DNA from: Gemmiger sp.
GTDB taxonomy: Bacteria; Bacillota; Clostridia; Oscillospirales; Ruminococcaceae
Reading direction: 5' to 3'
Assembly: GCA_028710135.1 (NCBI GenBank)
Contig: JAQUSS010000007.1
Span: forward strand, 1 to 43,453
DNA length: 43,453 bases
Below the pieces are notes generated by a model that saw nothing but the letters and a program-made list of their open reading frames with translations, was not told the origin of the DNA and did not search any database. Shown here in pieces: positions 16,144-23,291 of this stretch. A program made the translations under genes and the position numbers. Each line of letters begins with the position of its first letter. Within the stretch, counting starts at the first letter, position 1.

Positions 16144-16293
16144 ATGAAGCATATCCAAACTTTGAACACCCGCGATATGGCCGAAAGCGCCAAGAGCGGC
16201 GGCTGTGGCGAGTGCCAGACCTCTTGCCAGAGCGCCTGCAAAACGAGCTGTGGCATTGCCAACCAGCCCTGCGAGAAAACCAACAAGGACTGA
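16144..16293 (+). CDS. scfA: Six-cysteine ranthipeptide precursor SCIFF
   Basis: Ribosomally made precursor whose cysteines are cross-linked to neighbouring residues by a radical SAM maturase to form thioethers (ranthipeptide). 49 residues: a leader MKHIQTLNTRDMAESAKSGG followed by a core with six Cys at 21, 24, 28, 32, 36 and 43 (CGECQTSC, then ACKTSC, then PCEK). This is exactly the 'six cysteines in forty-five residues' family layout. AAGGAG precedes ATG 16144 at good distance. The gene is directly followed by a hairpin and then the maturase gene. SCIFF peptides are nearly universal in Clostridia, and in some species they have been linked to population-level signalling; the role here is unknown. 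Confidence 0.96.
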   Translation: MKHIQTLNTRDMAESAKSGGCGECQTSCQSACKTSCGIANQPCEKTNKD

Positions 16294-16308
16294 TTTTGCG
16301 GCATTTAC

Positions 16309-16342
16309 GCCGGAATGCCCTGTGCATTCCGGCTATTTTTTT
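16309..16342 (+). terminator. Terminator-like hairpin between scfA and scfB (likely attenuator)
   Basis: A perfect 10-bp stem (GCCGGAATGC / GCATTCCGGC, 16309-16318 and 16324-16333) with a 5-base loop is followed by TATTTTTTT. It begins 15 bases after the scfA stop and would let most transcripts end after the precursor, giving more peptide than maturase. Confidence 0.85.
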
Positions 16343-16350
16343 GGCCTGTG

Positions 16351-16421
16351 GGCCGGGGGCAGCGCCCCTGCCCGGCCCCACGCCGCCCCACCCGCGCCAC
16401 CAGGCCGGCCGCAAACCGGCC
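16351..16421 (+). other. Two further GC-rich hairpins in the scfA-scfB spacer
   Basis: 16351-16377 can fold as GGCCGGG(GG)CAG with CTGCCCGGCC (two-base bulge, 5-base loop). 16403-16421 folds as GGCCGG / CCGGCC around CCGCAAA. The second, followed by CCCCTACA, resembles a short interspersed element also seen in part at 22873-22896. The ribosome binding site of scfB follows at 16434. Confidence 0.55.
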
Positions 16422-16451
16422 CCTACATACCATAAAGGAGCCAAAATTTTC

Positions 16452-17918
16452 ATGATCCATCAATACCAACTCGGCGGCTACCATATTGTGCTGGACGTTT
16501 ACAGCGGCAGTGTACACGCCGTGGATGCCCTTGCCTACGATGCCATTGCCCTGGTGGATGCCGGCACCCCGCGCGCCGCTATTGCCCCGGCGCTGCTAAA
16601 AAAATACGCCGCCCACCCCGAGGTTACCCCCGCCGATATTGAAGATTGCCTTGCCGATATCGACGAGCTGACCGCCCAGGGCAAGCTGTTTACCGCCGAT
16701 ACCTACGCCGATAAAGCGTTCGATTTTAAAAACCGCAGCACGGTGGTCAAGGCGCTTTGCCTGCACGTTGCCCACACCTGCAACCTAAACTGCGAATATT
16801 GCTTTGCCGCCCAGGGCAAGTTCCACGGCGAAGCGGGGCTGATGTCGTTTGAAACCGGCAAGCGGGCACTGGATTTTTTGGTTGAAAATTCCGGCACGCG
16901 CCGCAATTTGGAGGTTGATTTTTTTGGCGGCGAACCGCTGATGAACTTTCAGGTATGCAAAGACTTAGTTGCCTATGCCCGCAGCATTGAGGGCGAAAAA
17001 GGCAAAAACTTCCGCTTCACCCTCACCACCAACGGCATCGGCATCACCGATGAAGTCATCGATTGGGCAAACAAAGAGTGCTACAACGTTGTTTTAAGCC
17101 TGGATGGCCGCAAGGAAGTGAACGACCGCTTCCGCAAGGACCTGGCGGGCAACGGCAGCTACGACCGCATTGTTCCCAAATTTCAAAAGTTTGTGGCCGC
17201 CCGCGGGGGCAAAAACTACTATATGCGGGGCACCTTCACCCACCACAACACCGATTTTACCAACGATTTGTTCCATATGGCCGATGACCTTGGCTTTACC
17301 GAGCTTTCGATGGAGCCGGTTGTCAGCAAGCCCGGCGCGCCCGAGGCACTGACCGAGGAAGACCTGCCCCGCCTGTTTGACCAGTACGAGCTGCTGGCAA
17401 ACGATATGCTCCGCCGCGAAAAGGCGGGCGCACCCATCACCTTCTACCATTATATGGTCGATTTGGCGCACGGGCCCTGCATCTACAAGCGCATCTCGGG
17501 CTGTGGCTCGGGCACCGAGTATATGGCCGTTACCCCCTGGGGCGATTTGTACCCCTGCCACCAGTTTGTGGGGGGTGCCGCCTACAAGCTGGGCGATATC
17601 TGGCAGGGGGTAACCAACCCCGCCCTGCGGGATGAATTTAAGCTTTGTAACGTTTATGCCCGGCCCGATTGTAAAGATTGCTGGGCACGGCTCTACTGCT
17701 CGGGCGGGTGCGCGGCCAACGCCCTGCACGCCACCGGCGATATCCACGGCATCTACGAGTACGGCTGCAAGGTGTTCCGCAAACGGATGGAATGCGCCTT
17801 GATGATGAAGGTTGCCGAGAGCCTGGACCCAGCCCTTGCCGCCCGCCGCCCCGCGCCCGATGCCACCACCCCCGCCGCCGAGGAAAACGGCTGCGACAGC
17901 TGCATGGAGGATTGTTGA
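16452..17918 (+). CDS. scfB: SCIFF thioether maturase (radical SAM/SPASM)
   Basis: Installs thioether cross-links in the ScfA peptide with S-adenosylmethionine and Fe-S clusters in the cytoplasm. Domains in 488 residues: an N-terminal RiPP recognition-like region (about 1-95), a radical SAM core with CNLNCEYC (Cys110, 114, 117), the glycine-rich DFFGGEPLMNF motif and TLTTNG, then a SPASM domain for auxiliary clusters (GCGSGTEYMAVTPWGDLYPCHQF, CKDCWARLYCSGGCAAN and YGCKVF). The C-terminus ends in a short Cys tail (GCDSCMEDC). AAAGGAG lies 11 bases before ATG 16452; the open frame to 16212 overlaps scfA and is not real. The aldo/keto reductase gene starts one base after its stop, so co-translation is likely. 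Confidence 0.95.
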   Translation: MIHQYQLGGYHIVLDVYSGSVHAVDALAYDAIALVDAGTPRAAIAPALLKKYAAHPEVTPADIEDCLADIDELTAQGKLFTADTYADKAFDFKNRSTVVKALCLHVAHTCNLNCEYCFAAQGKFHGEAGLMSFETGKRALDFLVENSGTRRNLEVDFFGGEPLMNFQVCKDLVAYARSIEGEKGKNFRFTLTTNGIGITDEVIDWANKECYNVVLSLDGRKEVNDRFRKDLAGNGSYDRIVPKFQKFVAARGGKNYYMRGTFTHHNTDFTNDLFHMADDLGFTELSMEPVVSKPGAPEALTEEDLPRLFDQYELLANDMLRREKAGAPITFYHYMVDLAHGPCIYKRISGCGSGTEYMAVTPWGDLYPCHQFVGGAAYKLGDIWQGVTNPALRDEFKLCNVYARPDCKDCWARLYCSGGCAANALHATGDIHGIYEYGCKVFRKRMECALMMKVAESLDPALAARRPAPDATTPAAEENGCDSCMEDC

Positions 17919-17919
17919 G

Positions 17920-19050
17920 ATGGAATACCGCGTAAACCGCCACGGCGGTGAAAAAACCAGCCTGTTGGGCCTGGGCATGATGCGCCTGCCCCTGCGCGAC
18001 CCTGCCGACCCTACCAGCATTGACGAAGAAAAAGCACAGCAGATTGTAGATTACGCCTACGCGCATGGGGTCAACTACTTCGACACCGCCTACCCCTACC
18101 ATGGCCGTATGTCCGAAAAATTTTGCGGCCGCGCCCTGGCCCGCTACCCCCGGCAAAGCTACCACCTGGCCAGCAAGCTGCCGGGCTGGCTGGTAAACGG
18201 TGCCGAGGATGTGCCCCGCCTGTTTGAGGAGCAGCTGCAAAACTGCCAAACCCCCTATTTTGATTTTTACCTCTGCCATTCGGTGCACGAGGAAAACTGG
18301 CCCCGCTACCAGGCCGCCAACGCCTACGCCCAGCTGGACGAGCGCCGCCAAAAGGGGCAAATCCACAACCTGGGCTTCTCCTTCCACGGCGGGGTGCCGC
18401 TGCTGAAGGAGGTTTTGGCCGCCGGCAAGTGGGATTTTGTTCAGCTTCAGCTCAATTATTTTGATTGGGATTACCAGGATGCCCGCACCAAATACGAGCT
18501 TTGCGCCGCCGCCGGGTTGCAGGTGGTGGTGATGGAGCCGGTGCGGGGCGGCGGCCTTGCCACCCTGTGCGATAGCGCCGCAGCCCTGCTGCAACAGGCT
18601 GCGCCGGATGCCAGCCTTGCCCGCTGGGCCATCCGCTGGGCCGCCGGGTTGCCGGGGGTGCTGTGCGTGTTATCGGGGATGTCTACCCTGGAGCAGGTGG
18701 TGGATAACACCGCCGCTATGGCCCCCTTCATCCCTCTTACCACCGCCGAGCAGGCCACCCTGGCCGATGCCTTGGCCGCCATCAAGGCGCAAAAGCTGGT
18801 GCCCTGCACCACCTGCAAGTACTGTATGCCCTGCCCCGCCGGGGTAAACATCCCGGGGATGCTGCGCATTTATAACGAGTACCGCCTGCACGGCGAAATT
18901 CCCGCCCGCCTGCGCGAAAGCTACAACGAAGCGCCCGAACCCACCCGCGCCGCGCATTGCGTGGCCTGCGGCAAGTGCAAGGCCCAGTGCCCCCAGCAGA
19001 TTGATATCCCCGCCCACATGGCCACCATCGCCGCCCTGGCAAAGGAATAA
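17920..19050 (+). CDS. Aldo/keto reductase with C-terminal 4Fe-4S domain
   Basis: NAD(P)H-type oxidoreductase of the AKR superfamily fused to a ferredoxin-like tail. In 376 residues: (beta/alpha)8 barrel start LGLGMMRLPL, FDTAYPYHG (catalytic Asp and Tyr region), LASKLPG (Lys), FYLCHSVHEENW (His), then a C-terminal part with CTTCKYCMPCPAGV and CVACGKCKAQCPQQIDI, each supplying Cys for an iron-sulphur cluster. This fusion is common in anaerobic Clostridia; the natural substrate is unknown. Its ATG (17920) lies one base after the scfB stop, so it belongs to the SCIFF operon by layout, which could mean a role in redox supply for the maturase or simple chance linkage. Confidence 0.92.
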   Translation: MEYRVNRHGGEKTSLLGLGMMRLPLRDPADPTSIDEEKAQQIVDYAYAHGVNYFDTAYPYHGRMSEKFCGRALARYPRQSYHLASKLPGWLVNGAEDVPRLFEEQLQNCQTPYFDFYLCHSVHEENWPRYQAANAYAQLDERRQKGQIHNLGFSFHGGVPLLKEVLAAGKWDFVQLQLNYFDWDYQDARTKYELCAAAGLQVVVMEPVRGGGLATLCDSAAALLQQAAPDASLARWAIRWAAGLPGVLCVLSGMSTLEQVVDNTAAMAPFIPLTTAEQATLADALAAIKAQKLVPCTTCKYCMPCPAGVNIPGMLRIYNEYRLHGEIPARLRESYNEAPEPTRAAHCVACGKCKAQCPQQIDIPAHMATIAALAKE

Positions 19051-19125
19051 ACCCAGCCGCGCCCCGCCGGTGGCCCCGCAAAAATAAAATTCGAGAATAA
19101 AAATCAAAGCTGCAAAATAGAAACG

Positions 19126-19164
19126 CAAAAAACGCCCGCCCCACAAAAATGTGGGGCGGGCGTT
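19126..19164 (-). terminator. Intrinsic terminator of gap
   Basis: A perfect 15-bp stem (19131-19145 with 19150-19164, arms CGCCCGCCCCACA/TGTGGGGCGGGCG) with a 4-base loop. On the minus strand it is followed by TTTTTT, so it mainly ends the gap transcript, 19 bases after its stop. It may also limit the convergent AKR transcript. Confidence 0.9.
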
Positions 19165-19182
19165 GCGATTTATGGTGTTCGC

Positions 19183-20211
19183 TTACAGTTCAGCGAAATA
19201 TTTAATGGTGCGAACCATCTGGCTGGTGTAGCTGTTCTCGTTGTCGTACCAAGCAACAACCTGCACCTGTGCGGTGTCGTCGTCGATTTTGGTAACCATG
19301 GTCTGGGTGGCATCGAACAGGCTGCCGAACTTCATGCCGATAACGTCCGAGGAAACGATCTCGGCTTCGTTATAGCCAAAGCTGGCGCTGGCAGCGGCCT
19401 TCATGGCGGCGTTGATGCTCTCTTTGGTAACATCTTTGCCCTTCACAACGGCAACCAGGATGGTGGTGGAACCGGTGGGCACAGGCACGCGCTGGGCAGA
19501 ACCAATCAGCTTGCCGTTCAGCTCCGGGATAACCAGGCCGATGGCCTTGGCGGCGCCGGTGGAGTTGGGCACGATGTTCTGGGCACCGGCACGAGCGCGG
19601 CGCAAATCACCCTTGCGCTGGGGGCCATCAAGGATCATCTGGTCGCCGGTGTAGGCGTGAACCGTGGTCATGATGCCCGAAACGATCGGGTAGAGGTTAT
19701 TCAGGGTGTTGGCCATGGGGGCCAGGCAGTTGGTGGTGCAGGAAGCAGCCGAGATGATCTGGTCATCGGCAGTCAGCACGTTCTCGTTGACGGAGAACAC
19801 GATGGTCTTCAGGTCGTTGCCGGCGGGGGCAGAGATGACAACCTTCTTGGCACCGGCGGCAATGTGCGCCATGCTCTTCTCTTTGCTGGTGTAGAAACCG
19901 GTGCATTCCAGAACAACGTCAACACCGATGGTGCCCCAGGGGCAATCCTTCGCATCTTTAACGGCGTAGATTTTGATCTCCTGGCCGTCAACGATGATGG
20001 AATCCTCGGTGGACTCAACCGTGTGCTTTTCCTCACCGATCTTGCCCATGAAAGAGCCCTGTGCGGTGTCGTACTTCAGCAGGTGTGCCAGCATTTTGGG
20101 GCTGGTCAGATCGTTGATAGCGACAACTTCGTAGCCATCCGCCTCAAACATCTGCCGGAAAGCCAGACGGCCAATGCGGCCAAAACCATTGATTGCAACT
20201 TTAACAGCCAT
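19183..20211 (-). CDS. gap: Glyceraldehyde-3-phosphate dehydrogenase, type I
   Basis: Glycolytic enzyme that oxidises glyceraldehyde 3-phosphate with NAD and phosphate. Seen in 342 residues: NAD-binding [13 protein letters not shown] at the N-terminus, active-site Cys158 in [20 protein letters not shown] with the catalytic His, and the C-terminal [15 protein letters not shown]. The start ATG 20211 follows GGGAGGA; the frame extends upstream to 20298 without family similarity. Codon use is more selective than in the neighbours (for example frequent AAG, GTT, ATC), as expected for a highly expressed gene. It has its own strong promoter and terminator. Confidence 0.97.
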   Translation of the reverse strand: MAVKVAINGFGRIGRLAFRQMFEADGYEVVAINDLTSPKMLAHLLKYDTAQGSFMGKIGEEKHTVESTEDSIIVDGQEIKIYAVKDAKDCPWGTIGVDVVLECTGFYTSKEKSMAHIAAGAKKVVISAPAGNDLKTIVFSVNENVLTADDQIISAASCTTNCLAPMANTLNNLYPIVSGIMTTVHAYTGDQMILDGPQRKGDLRRARAGAQNIVPNSTGAAKAIGLVIPELNGKLIGSAQRVPVPTGSTTILVAVVKGKDVTKESINAAMKAAASASFGYNEAEIVSSDVIGMKFGSLFDATQTMVTKIDDDTAQVQVVAWYDNENSYTSQMVRTIKYFAEL

Positions 20212-20302
20212 AGTAAATATCCTCCCAAGATTGTTTTTTGCGCTTCCTAAAAACAAGCGGTGCGCCGCCTTACGGCAGGTTGCCGCTAACGGGTACATGA
20301 TT

Positions 20303-20331
20303 ATTGTAGCCTATTCTGCGCCAAACTGCAA
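20303..20331 (-). promoter_or_regulatory. Promoter of gap
   Basis: On the minus strand TTGCAG (20326-20331), 17 bases, then TACAAT (20303-20308), leaving a leader of about 85 bases before gap. It matches the sigma-A consensus at 4 of 6 and 5 of 6 positions. Confidence 0.65.
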
Positions 20332-20451
20332 GGGCGTTGTTATTCTTTTAACACAAAAAAGCAACTTTTTTTATAAATTCCCCATAAATCCTATTTTGAT
20401 GGCCGGTTTTTTCCCGTTCTATGGCCAAATTGCCATCCAACAATTAAAATT

Positions 20452-21279
20452 TTAATTCTTTTTTTCACCGGGCGTTTGGGGTGCCGGGGCCTCGGGCGGG
20501 GCGGGCAGGCAGGGGCCGGTAGCCACCCAGGCAGCGCCCAGCCCACACAGCCCCAGCAGCCCGTAGCCCAGCGCCACAAACAGCTGCGCCGCACCCGCCG
20601 CGCCGCTAAAAAACGCCACCGCCGTGTAGGGCAGCTCGGCACAGGTGGCCAGCAAAAACACCAGCAGCCCGCGGAAATATACCTCCTGCCCACAGGGGGA
20701 GCCGGGCAGGTAAAACCGCTTGGCCAGCGAAGCGAGAAACAGCAGCACCGCCATGGCGCTAAGTACACACAGCACCATGCCCACCCGGCTAACAGCAGGC
20801 GGGGCCAGCACAAAGCGCTCCATCAGCACCAGCGCGGGGGCTGCCAGGCCCGCCAAACTCCCCCAGGCGGAGGGTAGGCCGGTCTCGGCGGTGGCCGGGG
20901 CAAAGCTATCCCGCCCGCGCAGCAAAAGCCATGCTGCCGCCACCAAAAGCAGCACCCCACGCGCGCCATCCCACAGGGTACCGTTTACAATATCCATTCC
21001 TTTTAGCAGCGCGGCTACCCCCGCCACCCCAAAGGCCCCGCCGGTAACACACAGCAGCACACCCAGCCGGGGTGCCGCCGCCACAAAGCCCGCCGGGCGC
21101 AGTGCGGCAAACCGGCTGCCCACCAGGGCCACCGCCGCGCACACGCCCACCGGCAGGTAATGCCAACCGACCCACACCGTTGGGAAGCCGGTTCCCGCCT
21201 CCAAAAGGGCGCAGACCGAAACGGCGCAGCCCAGTGCCAAAGCCAGGCAGATGCCAAAGCCGATCTTCGCTTGCTTCAT
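20452..21279 (-). CDS. Multi-pass membrane protein of unknown function
   Basis: 275 residues, very hydrophobic, with about seven to eight predicted membrane segments (for example IGFGICLALALGCAVSVCAL at the start, LLVAAAWLLLRG in the middle, MVLCVLSAMAVLLFLASLA and LFVALGYGLLGLCGLGAAWVA near the end). The short Pro-rich tail ends in GEKKN. No family motif is recognised. The start ATG 21279 has TAGGAG 7 bases upstream, better than the frame's first Met at 21300. It stands between gap and the divergent SpoIID-like gene. The stop lies in an AATTAAAATTTTAATT palindrome. It may be a wholly lineage-specific protein. Confidence 0.65.
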   Translation of the reverse strand: MKQAKIGFGICLALALGCAVSVCALLEAGTGFPTVWVGWHYLPVGVCAAVALVGSRFAALRPAGFVAAAPRLGVLLCVTGGAFGVAGVAALLKGMDIVNGTLWDGARGVLLLVAAAWLLLRGRDSFAPATAETGLPSAWGSLAGLAAPALVLMERFVLAPPAVSRVGMVLCVLSAMAVLLFLASLAKRFYLPGSPCGQEVYFRGLLVFLLATCAELPYTAVAFFSGAAGAAQLFVALGYGLLGLCGLGAAWVATGPCLPAPPEAPAPQTPGEKKN

Positions 21280-21760
21280 AAACACGCTCCTACGTATCAA
21301 ATTGCCAAAAAACCAAGCATTTTGCAGCGCCGGGGCAAACGCCCGCCGCCCTTTGTAAAATGCCGCCGATTTTTAGGCGGTTTGTTGTAACGCCGCCCCC
21401 TGCGGGGCACGGCAGGCAAAGGGGAATTGCAAAAAACACGGCACAAGCCGGTGCAGGGCGGCATATTTTTGCCCCCCGGCGCATAGCTTTAGGGTAAGGG
21501 GGGCAAGCTGTGCCCCCTTTGCGCCCTTTTTGTGTTTGCCGCTTGCCGCTTTGCCTTTATATATGGTATACGCCCTGCTATCGGCCCCCTACTTTGCCGT
21601 TTTGCGGTTTTGCGTGGGGTGCCGCCAAAGGGCGGGCAGGCGGTGGCCTGCTTGCCGCCGCCTTTTGCTTTCGCACCTCTTTATTGTATTCCCCCCCGCC
21701 ACAATTTGCAAGGGCGCACCGCCCGCGCAGCAAAAAAGCATCATCAGGAGGATTTGCCCT
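21280..21760. other. 481-base divergent intergenic region
   Basis: No open frame resembling a protein was found. There is a hairpin at 21499-21517 (GGGGGCA/TGCCCCC) followed by a T-rich stretch. A candidate plus-strand promoter is TTGCCG (21543-21548) with TATACG 18 bases later, the latter preceded by TGG. Either could serve the downstream SpoIID-like gene; the hairpin upstream of that promoter has no evident gene to terminate. Confidence 0.4.
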
Positions 21761-22822
21761 ATGAAGCACCGCCCACCCGCCCTTTTTTCAGCGCAGCGTA
21801 CCCTTGTAGCCGCCGCGCTGCTGGCCGTGCTGGCGGCGGCAGCCCCCTTTTTGTGCCTGCTGCCCCTGCCCGGGGCCAGCACCGGCGATACAGGCCCCGC
21901 TGGCAATACCGGCAATACTGGTGATACCGCCCGCGCCCTGCCCACCGCGCCGCCCGCCGCCACAGCTGCCCCCACGGCCCCGCCCACCCAGGAGCCACTT
22001 TTGGTTTGGGACGAAGGTACCGGCCAGCTTGAAACCCTATCGGTGGAGGAATACCTGGTGGGGGCTGCTGCCTGCGAGGTGCCCATCACCTGGCCGGACG
22101 AAGCCATCCGCGCCCAGATGGTGGCCTGCCACAGTTACATTTTGTACCAAAAAGCCAACGGCAGCAACCAAAACGGCGGCTACCTGACGGTAAACAGCAG
22201 CCAGTGCAGCGGCTGGGCCACCAAGGCGGTGTTATCCAGCCGCTGGGGGGACGATTACGGCAAAAACTACGCCCGGTTGCAGCTTTTGGCCCAAAGCGTG
22301 CAGTACAGCCTGCTGCTTTACGAGGGCGAGCCCGCCGCCGCCTGCTACCATGCCATCAGTGCGGGGCAAACCCAGGCCAGCCAAAATGTTTGGAAGGAGG
22401 CCCTGCCCTACCTGCAAGGGGTAGATTCCAACTGGGACCGCTACGCCGATGGCTACGAGGTGAGCATCCAATATTCCTCCCAGCAGATGCGGGATGCACT
22501 CTCGATGAATTTGGGGGTAACGCCCGAGGGTGACCCCAACACCTGGGTGGGCGATACCACCTGGGATGCCGCCGGGTATGTGGAAAGTATCTCGCTGGCC
22601 GGGCAAAGCTTTCGCGGCACGGCGGTGCGCAGCGCGCTCAATTTGCGCAGCGCCTGCTTTGCCATTGCCTGGCAGGGCAGCCAGTTTGTGCTAACCACCC
22701 GGGGCTACGGCCACGGGGTTGGCCTTAGCCAATATGGCGCTTGCGCCATGGCAAAGGGCGGCAGCACCTGGCAGCAAATTTTGGCCTACTACTACCCTGG
22801 CACCACCCTGGGGCAGGGGTGA
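21761..22822 (+). CDS. SpoIID/LytB-domain protein (peptidoglycan lytic transglycosylase type)
   Basis: SpoIID enzymes cleave glycan strands stripped of peptides; SpoIID acts in engulfment during sporulation and LytB-like relatives act in wall remodelling. 353 residues: an N-terminal signal/membrane anchor (about 12-34), a low-complexity linker with Gly-Asn/Asp-Thr repeats and a Pro/Ala/Thr stretch (about 38-78), then the SpoIID domain. Seen: LSVEEYLVGAAACEVPITW with the catalytic Glu, EAIRAQMVACHSY, CYHAISAGQTQAS, and the C-terminal GYGHGVGLSQYGACAMA. AGGAGG precedes ATG 21761. No other sporulation gene is nearby, so it may be a vegetative paralogue. Longer starts (21530) lack a binding site. 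Confidence 0.87.
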   Translation: MKHRPPALFSAQRTLVAAALLAVLAAAAPFLCLLPLPGASTGDTGPAGNTGNTGDTARALPTAPPAATAAPTAPPTQEPLLVWDEGTGQLETLSVEEYLVGAAACEVPITWPDEAIRAQMVACHSYILYQKANGSNQNGGYLTVNSSQCSGWATKAVLSSRWGDDYGKNYARLQLLAQSVQYSLLLYEGEPAAACYHAISAGQTQASQNVWKEALPYLQGVDSNWDRYADGYEVSIQYSSQQMRDALSMNLGVTPEGDPNTWVGDTTWDAAGYVESISLAGQSFRGTAVRSALNLRSACFAIAWQGSQFVLTTRGYGHGVGLSQYGACAMAKGGSTWQQILAYYYPGTTLGQG

Positions 22823-22872
22823 CGCGCTTTTTCCCGCAAAGGGCTTGTTGCCCGCAAAAGAGCCTTTGCCGA

Positions 22873-22896
22873 GTAGGGGCGGTTGGTTTCCACCCC
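22873..22896 (+). repeat. Possible copy of a short interspersed element
   Basis: GTAGGGGCGGTTGGTTTCC... resembles the reverse complement of the GGCCGCAAACCGGCCCCTAC segment before scfB (16405-16426). Both start with GTAGGGGC and continue with a GC-rich inverted tail. Two partial copies are weak evidence, but the position beside a gene remnant fits a repeat. Confidence 0.3.
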
Positions 22897-22943
22897 GGGG
22901 CTTTGCCGTGCTTTCTTTTTACTGGTAAAACCGATAAAATGCC

Positions 22944-23192
22944 TGTATAATATTTGAGCGCATTCACCCCTTTAGCGATGGGAACGGCCGCACCGGCAGG
23001 CTGCTGATCAATTACGAGATGCTTCGCAACGAGCTGCCGCCCGTTATTATCCCCTTTGCGCAGCGGGCAGACTATATGGGAATGCTGGCAGAGCAGAACG
23101 CCCCCGCCCTGGCCGGGCTGCTGAAAGCCCAAAGTGCCGTGGAGCAGGAACGCATCACCAGCATTCTGCACGCCCCGGTTGTGGAACCGTGA
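22944..23192 (+). pseudogene. C-terminal remnant of a Fic-domain protein
   Basis: An 82-codon reading frame without a start codon carries the full Fic active-site motif, IHPFSDGNGRTGRLL (His, Asp, Asn and Arg all present), followed by the expected C-terminal helix sequence NYEMLRNELPPVIIPF and a normal TGA. Intact Fic proteins, which transfer AMP or other nucleotides to target proteins, need about 100-200 residues before this motif. Here an in-frame stop lies six codons upstream of the recognisable part, so the N-terminal two-thirds is missing. There is no ribosome binding site. Read as a decayed gene or the scar of a deletion, not a functional enzyme. Confidence 0.85.
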
Positions 23193-23245
23193 CGCAAACC
23201 GAAACAAAAATCCTGCCCAGGTTTGTAAACTAGGCGCATAACCCC

Positions 23246-23275
23246 GCCGCCCCCAGCCTAACGGCTGGGGGCGGC
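23246..23275 (-). terminator. Terminator-like hairpin after the MATE gene
   Basis: A perfect 13-bp stem GCCGCCCCCAGCC / GGCTGGGGGCGGC with loop TAAC lies 17 bases beyond the MATE stop on the minus strand. The T-tract after it is weak (GGGGTTATG), so efficiency is uncertain. It could also insulate the Fic remnant. Confidence 0.6.
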
Positions 23276-23291
23276 TGGGCTATATGCTTGA

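Noticed and set aside
16212-16451. Upstream extension of the scfB frame across scfA
   Set aside because: It would read through scfA and the terminator hairpin in another frame; ATG 16452 with AAAGGAG is the family start.
22823-23291. Possible mobile element around the Fic remnant
   Set aside because: No transposase, terminal inverted repeats or target duplication could be seen.
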